Assembly (NCBI RefSeq): GCF_000237085.1
Contig: NC_016627.1
Span: 4,762,001-4,826,000, forward strand
DNA: 64,000 nt
Direction of reading: 5' to 3'
Source: Acetivibrio clariflavus DSM 19732
GTDB lineage: Bacteria; Bacillota; Clostridia; Acetivibrionales; Acetivibrionaceae
In this document: positions 9,692-17,889 of the stretch, piece after piece
How the letters are laid out: each line of letters begins with the position of its first letter
Numbering within the stretch: position 1 is the first letter of the stretch
Translations under genes and position numbers: made by a program
The notes under the pieces: model-generated
Told to the model about the DNA's origin: nothing
The model's database searches: none
The model's input: only the letters and a program-made list of their open reading frames with translations

Positions 9692-9979
9692 TTAGTCAGC
9701 TGTATATGGGAGCAATGCTATATGTCTTGCTCTCTTTATAGCAACAGTCAATTGGCGTTGATGTTTTGCACAGTTTCCCGATATTCTTCTGGGTAATATT
9801 TTACCTCTTTCCGATATATATTTCTTAAGTCTTGCTACATCTTTATAATCTATATTGGCAACTTTCTCTACACAAAAAGCACATATTTTTTTCTTTGCTC
9901 TTCTTACTCTTGCAGTTGCTTTTGCATCGGCTTTATCATAATTTTCCTTACCATTTTTCTCTTTTTTCGAATTCGCCAT
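9692..9979 (-). CDS. rpsR: 30S ribosomal protein S18
   Basis: 95 residues. The N-terminal ~25 residues are a Lys-rich extension. The core reads [38 protein letters not shown] and [12 protein letters not shown], all signature S18. It binds S6 in the 30S platform. Last gene of the conserved rpsF-ssb-rpsR operon, with a strong AAGGAGGCG ribosome site. The CxxC plus a later Cys keeps the zinc-ligand type (C+) arrangement. Confidence 0.97.
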   Translation of the reverse strand: MANSKKEKNGKENYDKADAKATARVRRAKKKICAFCVEKVANIDYKDVARLKKYISERGKILPRRISGNCAKHQRQLTVAIKRARHIALLPYTAD

Positions 9980-10040
9980 AACAAACGCCTCCTTTCTTCC
10001 AACATCAACTATAAACCTTCGTCATTTGCAGCATAACCCA

Positions 10041-10451
10041 TTAAAACGGTAATTCATCATCTTCTTCCAAAGGATAAAATCCGTCAGCCGGCTCAGCCAA
10101 TTGCGGGTCTTGCACTTTATCAGCTATATCGCTTTTCTTGCTGTCGGCAAAATACACTTCATTAGCTACTACTTCCGTTGTATAACGTTTTTTACCTTCA
10201 TTATCATCCCAAGACCTAACCTGTATTCTGCCCACTACTGCAACTTGAAGGCCTTTTGTAAAATACTTGGAGCAAAACTCAGCCTGTTTGTCCCATACAA
10301 CGATAGGAATAAAATCAGCCTGTCTTTCTTCTCCTTGCTTTGCAAACCCTCTATTGACTGCCAGCGTAAAACTGCATACAGCCAAATTATTGCTGGTATA
10401 CCTTAATTCGGGATCTCGTGTTAATCTTCCCATCAAAATAACCTTATTCAT
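10041..10451 (-). CDS. ssb: Single-stranded DNA-binding protein
   Basis: 136 residues. The N-terminal OB fold is MNKVILMGRLTRDPELRYT with AVCSFTLAVNR, FIPIVVWDKQAE and the GLQVAVVGRIQVRSWDD strand. After a short variable linker the protein ends in an acidic tip with hydrophobic end (EEDDELPF), which in SSB recruits repair proteins. It is shorter than most SSBs (~150-180) because the linker is short. It sits between rpsF and rpsR, 9 bp after rpsF, as in most Firmicutes. Confidence 0.97.
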   Translation of the reverse strand: MNKVILMGRLTRDPELRYTSNNLAVCSFTLAVNRGFAKQGEERQADFIPIVVWDKQAEFCSKYFTKGLQVAVVGRIQVRSWDDNEGKKRYTTEVVANEVYFADSKKSDIADKVQDPQLAEPADGFYPLEEDDELPF

Positions 10452-10460
10452 AAATTCACC

Positions 10461-10748
10461 TTATTTATCCTTTTTAATAATGATATTTTTTATGATTCCA
10501 TCGGTTATCTTATACATTCTTTCAAGTTCATGTGGGAAATTAGGTTCAGAACTGAAATTTACCAGCACATAGTATCCTTCATTATGATACTTTATTGGAT
10601 ATGCTAGTTTCCTTTTACCCCACTCGTCAATGCTTTCCAATTGACCATGAGATTCAATAACGCCCTTAATTTTTTCAACAATAGCTTTTGTATCGTCTTC
10701 ACTAACTTCTGGGCTGATTATAAAAATTGACTCATATTTATTTACCAT
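10461..10748 (-). CDS. rpsF: 30S ribosomal protein S6
   Basis: 95 residues of typical S6 length. Starts NKYESIFIISPEVSEDD, with the conserved LESIDEWGKRKLAYPIKY and EGYYVLVNFSSEP blocks. It pairs with S18 in the 30S platform. First gene of the operon; strong GGGAGGAGGTG ribosome site; the leader upstream carries a probable S6:S18 autoregulatory fold. Confidence 0.97.
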   Translation of the reverse strand: MVNKYESIFIISPEVSEDDTKAIVEKIKGVIESHGQLESIDEWGKRKLAYPIKYHNEGYYVLVNFSSEPNFPHELERMYKITDGIIKNIIIKKDK

Positions 10749-10763
10749 AATTACTTCACCTCC

Positions 10764-10800
10764 TCCCGGACTACGGCCCTGTTTTGCTAACAGAGCAAGG
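10764..10800 (-). promoter_or_regulatory. Probable S6:S18-binding leader of rpsF
   Basis: On the minus strand directly before the rpsF ribosome site, the sequence folds as a small hairpin (CTGTT...AACAG) followed by GGGCCGTAGTCCGGG, placing a CCG in the internal-loop area. A hairpin with a conserved CCG that mimics the S18 site in 16S rRNA is the known autoregulatory motif of this operon. The assignment rests on position and on the CCG, not on a covariance search. Confidence 0.45.
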
Positions 10801-10906
10801 AATCACAACGAAGTATTTTATCATATATTTTAAATTTTTACAAGTGTATTTTTTCCTATATACATTCTTTCCCTTAACCATCTTTTTTATTATTTAATTT
10901 AGTATG

Positions 10907-10940
10907 TGAAACAATATCGATCTATTGTTAATATGTTTCA
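10907..10940. repeat. Nested palindrome between rpsF and the GGDEF gene
   Basis: AACAATA / TATTGTT perfect arms around a 6-nt centre (10910-10929), enclosed by TGAAAC ... GTTTCA (10907-10912 and 10935-10940). It lies in the divergent promoter region and could be an operator. I do not recognise the binding protein. Confidence 0.45.
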
Positions 10941-11215
10941 TAAAATTAATAATTTATTACATATTGACAAAATAGTTTTCAAAAATCTCATTGTATGATA
11001 TTATATATATATAAGTTAATCAGATAAAGGCCAGTGGACATGTGTTAGTCTATTCTTCACAAAGTGATACTTGCATATATTGCACCTACTTTTACTGTAT
11101 TTTTATTGGTTAAATCAAATTGCCAAGTCAAAGCTTACAGTAATGTGCAATTTCATGTTGTTGTTTGGACTTTATTCCCACTAAACGTTACATCCTCTGG
11201 AAAGGGTGAAAAATA

Positions 11216-12478
11216 TTGTTTAAAAGATCACCTGTAAAAAAGAACATAAATCCATTTTGCCTTATATTCGTATCACTTACTTGCAGTTTAGCCCTAGCTC
11301 TGCCTACATATACAATTTTTCATTGGTATAATAATCTTGAACATCCAATAAAAGCACATATCGGCCTTATCGAATTTACTACTGCTTTTAGTGTAGCTCT
11401 GTATATTGTTATTTTTTTCGTTTCCGGAATTCTTTTTAACAAGCTCTCTCAGCAGCATTCTGAAGCTAGAGAATTGAAAAATTTTAAGAATTTTACTGAT
11501 ATACTTCATCGTGCCACATCTGAAGTAGAAGTTTACGAAACTTTGTATAATTATATACGAAATATGCATTTAGCCAATCAAATAACTATTTTTTATAGGA
11601 ATGACCGATCGTCCACTGATTTTTTATGGCAAAGAATTACTAATGAAAGAATGCCACTTTGTACAATGGAACCTAGAAATTGCCCTCTTATAAAATATGG
11701 ACGTGAATGCAGCGTAAAAAATATAGCTACAGATATTACTTGTGCATATCAACTTACTGAACATAAAACCGGTAGTTATATTTGTTTACCCATAACTATC
11801 GGTAATCAGACATTAGGAATTTTACAGCTATATTCCAAATCAAAATACTTTTTTGACGATCTCATTGTCTCAAAAGTAAAATCCTATATAGAAGTAGCAA
11901 AACCTATAATATCAAGTAAACGGGCTATGCAGCAGTTAAATAAGAAAGCTTATACGGACAAGCTTACTAAATTATACAATAGAAATTTCCTTGAAACATA
12001 TTTGGAAAATCAAATTGAAGCTACAAATTTATCGAATGAGTGTCTGAGCGTTATTATGATGGATATAGACCATTTCAAGGGTGTAAATGATAAATATGGA
12101 CATGCAGCTGGCGATGCTGTGTTAGTGGTGTTCGCACAGGTTATTTTGCGCTGTATTAGAAAAACTGACCTTGTTGCAAGGTATGGCGGAGAAGAATTTA
12201 TTGCAATTCTGCCTGCTACCGATACAAAAACAGCTGTTGGAATAGCTGAACGTATAAGAGAAACCATTGCTGTAGAACCTATGCCCAAATTAAACGATAC
12301 TGTATTGCCGCCTATAACCTGCAGTCTTGGTGTAGCGACATATCCTATTCATGCAGATAACAAAAATAATATTATAAAAGTTGCTGATATTGCTTTATAC
12401 AAAGCAAAACAAGGCGGCAGAAACCGGGTAGAAGTTTATAATAGTGACTTGGATTTAAATACTCTTATGAAAGAATAG
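11216..12478 (+). CDS. Membrane GAF-GGDEF diguanylate cyclase
   Basis: 420 residues. Two N-terminal membrane helices (~15-35 and ~50-75), a GAF-like sensor (~95-235) rich in Cys (CTMEPRNCPLIKYGREC, then CAYQL), and a GGDEF domain (~255-410). The active loop is GGEEF in VARYGGEEFIAIL, and RKTD five residues before it is the product-inhibition I-site, so it should make c-di-GMP and be feedback-inhibited. DKLTKLYNRNFLE marks the domain start. Start is TTG at 11216 with GGAAAGGGTG upstream. The clustered Cys in the GAF could bind a metal or Fe-S cluster (inference). Single gene. Confidence 0.92.
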   Translation: MFKRSPVKKNINPFCLIFVSLTCSLALALPTYTIFHWYNNLEHPIKAHIGLIEFTTAFSVALYIVIFFVSGILFNKLSQQHSEARELKNFKNFTDILHRATSEVEVYETLYNYIRNMHLANQITIFYRNDRSSTDFLWQRITNERMPLCTMEPRNCPLIKYGRECSVKNIATDITCAYQLTEHKTGSYICLPITIGNQTLGILQLYSKSKYFFDDLIVSKVKSYIEVAKPIISSKRAMQQLNKKAYTDKLTKLYNRNFLETYLENQIEATNLSNECLSVIMMDIDHFKGVNDKYGHAAGDAVLVVFAQVILRCIRKTDLVARYGGEEFIAILPATDTKTAVGIAERIRETIAVEPMPKLNDTVLPPITCSLGVATYPIHADNKNNIIKVADIALYKAKQGGRNRVEVYNSDLDLNTLMKE

Positions 12479-12520
12479 CAGAATATAAAATTATTTATAT
12501 TCCGCTATTCTTTATTTTTT
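12477..12520 (+). terminator. Terminator after the GGDEF gene
   Basis: An imperfect stem AGCAGAATATAAA / TTTATATTCCGCT (one mismatch) is followed by a T-rich tract (TTCTTTATTTTTTT). Confidence 0.6.
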
Positions 12521-12533
12521 TGCTACCACTTTT

Positions 12534-12676
12534 TTAAAGTTGAGATCTATATTCATCTTGTGCCAGATTTACGCCATCAATGCTTTTTTCTTTTTTATCT
12601 TCTAATTTGTCAATTCCTTTATGTCAATAATTTTAGCCTTTGTATCGCCAAATACGTTATCTTTCAGTATTACCAT
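12534..12676 (-). pseudogene. Coding-like remnant overlapping the end of rsgI
   Basis: Minus strand, in a frame different from rsgI: an ATG at 12676 opens MVILKDNVFGDTKAKIIDIK, which runs to a stop; a frame change near 12625 then gives DKLEDKKEKSIDGVNLAQDE and a stop at 12534. Both pieces are amphipathic and protein-like. They may be a small decayed gene or the lost tail of a longer RsgI. I do not recognise it. Confidence 0.3.
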
Positions 12677-13859
12677 TCTCTTGTTTCCTATTTTCTATTT
12701 TATTATTTTCCGTTTTTTCAGCTTTAGGCTTATCATCTTTTGCTTTCGGTTGATTGCTTTCCGGTTTATTGTCTTTCAGCTCATTATTCTTTGGATGACT
12801 GTCCTCCAGTTTATCAGGTTTCGGTTCGATGTCATTCGGTTTATTGGCTTCTGGCGGACTGTCTTTAGGGGCTATATTTTTTTGAGGTTTATCTCCTTCC
12901 TTTTTTTCCTTAAGCTTAGTATCTAAAGGAGTTTTAGGTTTATGATTTATTTCATTGGATTTTGTCTCCTTTTCTATCCTGTCTTTCGGTTCGGGAACTT
13001 TTTGTACTTTATCTTTTTCATGTGAATCTTTTGCAATAATATCTTTCTCTTTTGACTTTTTAGGCTCGTTAGCCTTTGCTTTATCCTTAGGTTCAGGAAT
13101 ATTATGCTCTCCGGGCTTTTCAGGGATATCTTTTTTTGCTTGATGTTTAATGGAAGAAAGAATATCTTTAACCGGTTTTTTCTTATATTCATCTATCTCA
13201 ATATCGGGCTTTTTTTCTTTTAATTTTTCAATAAGCACCAATTTTCCAGGAGATATACCTAGTTCTTTTGCATTATTACGCTCAGCAAGAGTAACCTTCT
13301 CGGTTACTACTTCCGATTGAACTTTATCCTGTTCCAAAGTAACATTAGCAGCGTTCACCAATTCTTTCTGAATATTTGATAGTTTATCGTAATTCTTACC
13401 AGAGACAGTTATCAGTACAGCGTTTTCATTACTTTCTCCTAAAAATCCTTCTTGAACAGCTGCTTTTAAAGATTCTTCAATAACTTTATCAATTTTTAAA
13501 TGCTTATAGTTATATTTTTTCAATAGTTCCTTTCCATCATTATTAAGTCCTTCAGCATCTAAAACCATATTAAATATATTAACAGTAAATTCCACACTGG
13601 GATTTATATCTATGTTTATATAGTTATATGGCATGTTATAGGCATATATTCCTAAACCTATACTTAATACCAGCAAGAATCCAGCAGCAATTGATACAAC
13701 TTTCGATAATGCTTTGAAATTACAGTTTACTACTTTAGAAGCCAGGTCAATTTCCTGACCTATAATTAATTTACCGTTGTTTTTAACTCTTATAAACTCG
13801 CCTTTTCTGCTTAATACAACAGCATATTTATCATTTAAATCAACTATTAACCCTTTCAC
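12657..13859 (-). CDS. rsgI: RsgI-type anti-sigma factor with Lys/Pro-rich outer part
   Basis: 400 residues. The N-terminal ~50 residues (MKGLIVDLNDKYAVVL...GKLIIGQEI) are the cytoplasmic RsgI-N domain that holds SigI. A single membrane helix spans ~53-75. The conserved outer domain starts YINIDINPSVEF; Asn86-Pro87 is the bond where RsgI family proteins are reported to self-cleave. From ~220 to the end the protein is only low complexity (Lys, Pro, Glu, Asp, Asn), with no carbohydrate-binding module, unlike many cellulosome-sensing RsgIs. GTG start 4 bp after the sigI stop, so the pair is translationally coupled. It probably relays an extracellular signal to SigI by regulated proteolysis; the signal is unknown. 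Confidence 0.9.
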   Translation of the reverse strand: MKGLIVDLNDKYAVVLSRKGEFIRVKNNGKLIIGQEIDLASKVVNCNFKALSKVVSIAAGFLLVLSIGLGIYAYNMPYNYINIDINPSVEFTVNIFNMVLDAEGLNNDGKELLKKYNYKHLKIDKVIEESLKAAVQEGFLGESNENAVLITVSGKNYDKLSNIQKELVNAANVTLEQDKVQSEVVTEKVTLAERNNAKELGISPGKLVLIEKLKEKKPDIEIDEYKKKPVKDILSSIKHQAKKDIPEKPGEHNIPEPKDKAKANEPKKSKEKDIIAKDSHEKDKVQKVPEPKDRIEKETKSNEINHKPKTPLDTKLKEKKEGDKPQKNIAPKDSPPEANKPNDIEPKPDKLEDSHPKNNELKDNKPESNQPKAKDDKPKAEKTENNKIENRKQENGNTER

Positions 13860-13863
13860 ATTC

Positions 13864-14568
13864 TCACTCCCAGCTTATGTAATCCCTGATAAATTCATAA
13901 TCACCGGTGCAAATTACTATCGCTGCTAATATATATTTTCGACCTCTATCGATTTTTTTACGGGGTATTTTAAGGCATTTTTCAATTTGAGTAACAGGTA
14001 AAGCCTTTTTTTCTTTTATTTGACTTAGTAATTCCGGATCAGAAAGCAAAAACTTAATAACTTGAGAATATATCCTGCGGGTTTTTTTATGCTTGGGAGA
14101 TACATCCGGAAGTTCAAAAAAGGATATCCCCCATTCCTTTAATTCTTCTTTCAATTGCTCAATTTCAAACCTTCTATATTGGCTAATTTCTTTAGTTAAA
14201 TATTCATCAAAAGCTTTCTCTGCAGTCTGGTCGGAATCTTCTTCATCCTCTTCATCATTGTGCTGTTTTAAAAAAACAACATTATTATATTTGCTCTCCT
14301 TACGATAGTAGTCAATTATTCTTCTTTTAATAACATTCTGCGCAAAAGAAAGAAAATTCCCTCTGGAGCTATCAAAAGCTTTTATGGCCTCCGAAAAAGC
14401 AATTAAAGCAATACTCAGTTCATCATCCTGACCATAAACAACATAGCGTCCAACAATCTTTTCGACACAGGAAGCAATAAAAGGTTTATACTCTTCAATA
14501 AACTTATTGATTCCATATTCATCATTCTTAATGCTTTCAACTCTCTCATTGATAGTAAGCGAATTCAT
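13864..14568 (-). CDS. sigI: RNA polymerase sigma factor SigI
   Basis: 234 residues from the ATG at 14568, chosen over an upstream TTG because GGCGGAGGAAATA precedes it. The sigma region 2 shows as YGQDDELSIALIAFSEAIKAFD and FLSFAQNVIKRRIIDYYRKE; the SigI-specific C-terminal domain ends in a helix-turn-helix region (LPVTQIEKCLKIPRKKI). The acidic insert HNDEEDEEDSDQ separates them. In C. thermocellum several SigI/RsgI pairs switch on cellulosomal genes in response to polysaccharide. It is followed by rsgI. The inverted repeat upstream may control it. The target genes cannot be read from this window. Confidence 0.93.
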   Translation of the reverse strand: MNSLTINERVESIKNDEYGINKFIEEYKPFIASCVEKIVGRYVVYGQDDELSIALIAFSEAIKAFDSSRGNFLSFAQNVIKRRIIDYYRKESKYNNVVFLKQHNDEEDEEDSDQTAEKAFDEYLTKEISQYRRFEIEQLKEELKEWGISFFELPDVSPKHKKTRRIYSQVIKFLLSDPELLSQIKEKKALPVTQIEKCLKIPRKKIDRGRKYILAAIVICTGDYEFIRDYISWE

Positions 14569-14618
14569 TATTTCCTCCGCCAAAGTATTATTTTTTGACC
14601 TGATTTACAAAAAAACTA

Positions 14619-14649
14619 TTGACTTGTTTCTATAGAAGAGAAAAGTCAA
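14619..14649. promoter_or_regulatory. Inverted repeat in the sigI upstream region
   Basis: TTGACTT ... AAGTCAA arms (14619-14625, 14643-14649) enclose the palindrome TTCTATAGAA (14628-14637), about 50-80 bp before the sigI start. On the minus strand the outer arm also supplies a TTGACT that could act as a -35 box. An operator or autoregulated promoter is possible. Confidence 0.45.
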
Positions 14650-14908
14650 TAAATTTCAGGGATCATCCAATTATTATATTTAATACCTTGATTATACCAT
14701 GTAATAACGCTGGCTTCAATTAAAGCAGTAATACCATTAATGCAAACAATTCAGCCAGACCTTCCGCCATATTAGATTATGCAATGCCTGGTCTTATCTA
14801 TCTTTTAGCCAAACAAACTTTACATACCAAGACGTATATGGTATAATTGACCAGTATCAAATTTATAAAAATTTTACAAGGAAAATAAATTATATACTGA
14901 GGTTTGTC

Positions 14909-15778
14909 ATGGAAAAAGAAAAATTTTCAAAAGATACTTTATTAATTATGCTAAAAGGATTTATAATAGGTTCGTCCATGAGTGTGCCGGGAGTAAGCGG
15001 CGGAACTATGGCTATCCTGTTGGGTATTTATGACAGGCTTATAAGTTCTGTAAGTCGTTTTCTAAAAGATATCAAAGGAAATATCATATTCCTCATGAAA
15101 GTCTGTATAGGAGCAGGAATAGGTATTTTCACACTTTCAAATGTAATAAAGAAATTACTGGAGGTTGCTCCCATACCTATTTCGTTTTTCTTTTTAGGTG
15201 CTGTAATAGGTGGAGTTCCGGCTTTATATAGTAAAACTAAAACGATGGATTCCAAGTTAAAATTTTCGTCGATAATTTATTTCCTTTTAGGATTAGCTAT
15301 AGTTATTTCAATTGGATTTATTCCTACAGGAACAATAAGTGTTACTTCCGGCTCGGGATTGCTGCATTATTTGATGTTATTTGTTACAGGAATTATCATT
15401 GCATTGGCATTAGTACTTCCAGGTATCAGTACATCGCATATGCTGTTGGTTCTCGGTATGTACGATTCGATGCTTGAAGCTATCAGTACTTTTGATTTGG
15501 TTTATATAGGAATACTAGGAATTTTAACTGTTATCGGAATATTCTTAATTACAAGGCCTATTGAGTGGACGATGAATAAATTCCCTCGTCAGACCTATTG
15601 TGTTGTTATCGGTTTTGTTATCGGTTCTACTTGGGAGATATTTAATGATAAAATCTTTCCTGCAATTCCAGCTGGTGCAAATTTTTCATGGTGGGTTATA
15701 ACAACTATTGTTTCTATAATAACCTTTGTTCTTGGATTTACTGGGATTATGGCATTATCAAAATTTTCAAACGATTAA
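14909..15778 (+). CDS. DUF368 / PopT polyprenyl-phosphate transporter
   Basis: 289 residues with eight or so membrane helices. Two inverted half-repeats carry the family signatures SMSVPGVSGGTMAILLGIYD (near residue 20) and LVLPGISTSHMLLVLGMYD (near 170). DUF368 proteins are now known as PopT-type carriers that return undecaprenyl phosphate across the membrane for wall and polysaccharide synthesis. ATG at 14909 after GAGG. Single gene; a bidirectional terminator ~80 bp downstream separates it from the convergent ilv operon. Confidence 0.92.
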   Translation: MEKEKFSKDTLLIMLKGFIIGSSMSVPGVSGGTMAILLGIYDRLISSVSRFLKDIKGNIIFLMKVCIGAGIGIFTLSNVIKKLLEVAPIPISFFFLGAVIGGVPALYSKTKTMDSKLKFSSIIYFLLGLAIVISIGFIPTGTISVTSGSGLLHYLMLFVTGIIIALALVLPGISTSHMLLVLGMYDSMLEAISTFDLVYIGILGILTVIGIFLITRPIEWTMNKFPRQTYCVVIGFVIGSTWEIFNDKIFPAIPAGANFSWWVITTIVSIITFVLGFTGIMALSKFSND

Positions 15779-15855
15779 TATTAAGTTGCATATAAAATCA
15801 TTTTTTAAATATCATAAAATACTTTATTGATTTGATAATTATTTTGAATCCTCTT

Positions 15856-15889
15856 AAAAAAATTGCCTAACTTGATTAGGCAATTTTTT
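15856..15889. terminator. Bidirectional terminator between the DUF368 gene and the ilv operon
   Basis: Stem AAAAATTGCCTAA / TTAGGCAATTTTT with a 4-5 nt loop and U-runs on both strands; it lies between convergent genes. Confidence 0.9.
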
Positions 15890-15893
15890 AATA

Positions 15894-16154
15894 TTAATAT
15901 TCAATTTTTATCTCAAACTTGTCAAACTTTACACTTTCTATAAATTGATCTCTTGTAAAAAAAGTCTTCTGGAATCTTGCAAACTCGGTAGTATTCCTTT
16001 TAAGCCAAAGGGGTGCCGAAATATCCAGTTCTTTACACAAAGCTATAAAGTTTGTCTCTAAAAGATCCCTGAAGGATAAATCTTTATCCTTCTTTTCCAC
16101 CACTTTTTCATTAACAATAGTTGTTCCATCTATTAGCTTCCCGATTAATTTCAA
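15894..16154 (-). CDS. Hypothetical protein at the end of the ilv-leu-cim operon
   Basis: 86 residues from a TTG start with AAAGGAAG upstream. Soluble, Lys/Phe-rich, no membrane helix (MKLIGKLIDGTTIVNE, then LSFRDLLETNFIALCKEL and FFTRDQFIESVKFDK). It starts 79 bp below cimA on the same strand and ends just before the terminator, so it is probably co-transcribed. I do not recognise the family. Confidence 0.65.
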   Translation of the reverse strand: MKLIGKLIDGTTIVNEKVVEKKDKDLSFRDLLETNFIALCKELDISAPLWLKRNTTEFARFQKTFFTRDQFIESVKFDKFEIKIEY

Positions 16155-16232
16155 ATTTATCTTCCTTTTTTAGTATTTTTAACCCAAAAACGCAACTTAA
16201 CTCCATCAAAACTTAAAACTAAAATCAATAAG

Positions 16233-17807
16233 TTATTCCTGCAACTCCCTATGCTTTAGAAGCTTATATTCTATAGAGTCCACCAGTGCATACCAGCTTG
16301 CTTCTATAATATCTGTAGAAACTCCTATAGTTGTCCAGACTTCTTCCGAATCGGTTGACTCAATTAATACCCTTACCTTTGAAGCAGTTGCTGCCTTTGA
16401 ATCTAAGACTCTTACCTTGTAGTCGGTAAGTTTCATTTCCATAATCTCCGGATAGAATTTCACCAATGCTTTTCTCAGGGCCTTATCAAGGGCATTTACC
16501 GGACCGTCTCCTTCATCGGCGGTAATCTCTTCCTGATCTCCTACTTTAATTTTAATCATTGCCGAAGAGTTGGCAGTAGTAACAGAAGGCTCATTGACAA
16601 CAACCTTAAACTCACAAAGTTCAAAGAAAGATTTATACTTACCTAATATTTTTCTTATTATAAGTTCAAAAGAACTTTCTGCACCTTCATATTGATAGCC
16701 CTTGTATTCCATCTCCTTGAGCTTCTCAATAATCAGCTTTGTTTCAGGAGAATCCTTTGTGATTGTATTGTCAATTTGATTAATCATATTTAATACAGCA
16801 CTTCTGCCTGCCACCTCAGACATCAAAAATACTCTTTGGTTTCCAACCAATTCGGGATCTATATGCTCATAAGCAGTAGTATTCTTGTGAACAGCATCGG
16901 CATGCATTCCAGCTTTGTGAGCAAAGGAGTTCTTTCCCACATAAGGCGCTCTCTCATCGTGAAGCACATTCGCAACCTCACTTGCATACCTGGCAATTGC
17001 AGTAAGGTTTTTCATATTTTCTCCAGGAATGCATGAATATCCAAGTTTCAACTGGAGGTTAGGTATAATTGTACACAAATTAGCATTCCCGCTTCTCTCT
17101 CCAAATCCGTTCAATGTCCCCTGGACTTGTTTTGCTCCCGCCTGAACAGCCATGATAGAGTTTGCCACTGCCATACCTGTGTCATTATGGCAGTGTATGC
17201 CTATATCCACTTTAAACTCATTGACAACTCTCTGGGTTATCTCGAACACCTCATTAGGAAAGCTTCCCCCATTGGTATCACAAAGACAAATGCAATCTGC
17301 TCCTGCATCACATGCTGCTTTAAGTGTCTTTATTGCATACTCGGGATTTGCTTTATATCCATCAAAAAAGTGTTCTGCATCAAATACAACCTCTTTATTT
17401 CTACTCTTGAAAAAAGACACCGTATCATAAATCATTTTTAAATTCTCATCCAGAGTAGTCTTCAATATTTCAGTGACATGAAAGTCCCAACTCTTTCCAA
17501 ATATTGCAACCGCGGGAGTGTCAGCCTTTAGCAGTGATTTAACATTAGCATCCTCTTCAACAGAAATATTAACCCTTCTTGTGCTTCCAAAAGCTATAAC
17601 TTTAGCATTTTTGAGGCTCGTGTTTTTTATTCTTTCGAAAAATTCCAAATCTTTCGGATTAGAGCCGGGATTGCCTGCTTCTATATAGTCTACACCAAGT
17701 TTATCAAGTTTTTTGACAAGTCTGATTTTATCTTCAACACTAAAGGAAATACCTTGCGCTTGAGCTCCATCCCTTAATGTTGAATCGTAAATAATTACTT
17801 TTTTCAT
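16233..17807 (-). CDS. cimA: (R)-citramalate synthase
   Basis: 524 residues. Condenses pyruvate with acetyl-CoA to citramalate, the first step of the threonine-independent route to isoleucine. DSTLRDGAQAQGISFSVEDK is the citramalate-synthase form of the DRE-TIM motif (LeuA has [12 protein letters not shown]); HCHNDTGMAVANS and the GFGERSGNANL block complete the TIM barrel, and a LeuA-type regulatory dimer domain follows (~395-520) ending in the DIIEASWYALVDSIEYKL region. It lies 82 bp after leuA in the same operon. LeuA paralogy makes annotation as 2-isopropylmalate synthase a common mistake; the motif supports CimA. Confidence 0.94.
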   Translation of the reverse strand: MKKVIIYDSTLRDGAQAQGISFSVEDKIRLVKKLDKLGVDYIEAGNPGSNPKDLEFFERIKNTSLKNAKVIAFGSTRRVNISVEEDANVKSLLKADTPAVAIFGKSWDFHVTEILKTTLDENLKMIYDTVSFFKSRNKEVVFDAEHFFDGYKANPEYAIKTLKAACDAGADCICLCDTNGGSFPNEVFEITQRVVNEFKVDIGIHCHNDTGMAVANSIMAVQAGAKQVQGTLNGFGERSGNANLCTIIPNLQLKLGYSCIPGENMKNLTAIARYASEVANVLHDERAPYVGKNSFAHKAGMHADAVHKNTTAYEHIDPELVGNQRVFLMSEVAGRSAVLNMINQIDNTITKDSPETKLIIEKLKEMEYKGYQYEGAESSFELIIRKILGKYKSFFELCEFKVVVNEPSVTTANSSAMIKIKVGDQEEITADEGDGPVNALDKALRKALVKFYPEIMEMKLTDYKVRVLDSKAATASKVRVLIESTDSEEVWTTIGVSTDIIEASWYALVDSIEYKLLKHRELQE

Positions 17808-17889
17808 AGCTCACTTCTCCCCACGCAATAGCTTTAATACAATTAAACACTAACTACGGTTGATTTTTTAAAATCAAAATTTCGAAACC

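Noticed and set aside
12621-12926. Plus-strand Phe/Ile-rich frame opposite rsgI
   Set aside because: It is the antisense of the Lys/Glu-rich low-complexity part of RsgI, which always gives hydrophobic-looking frames.
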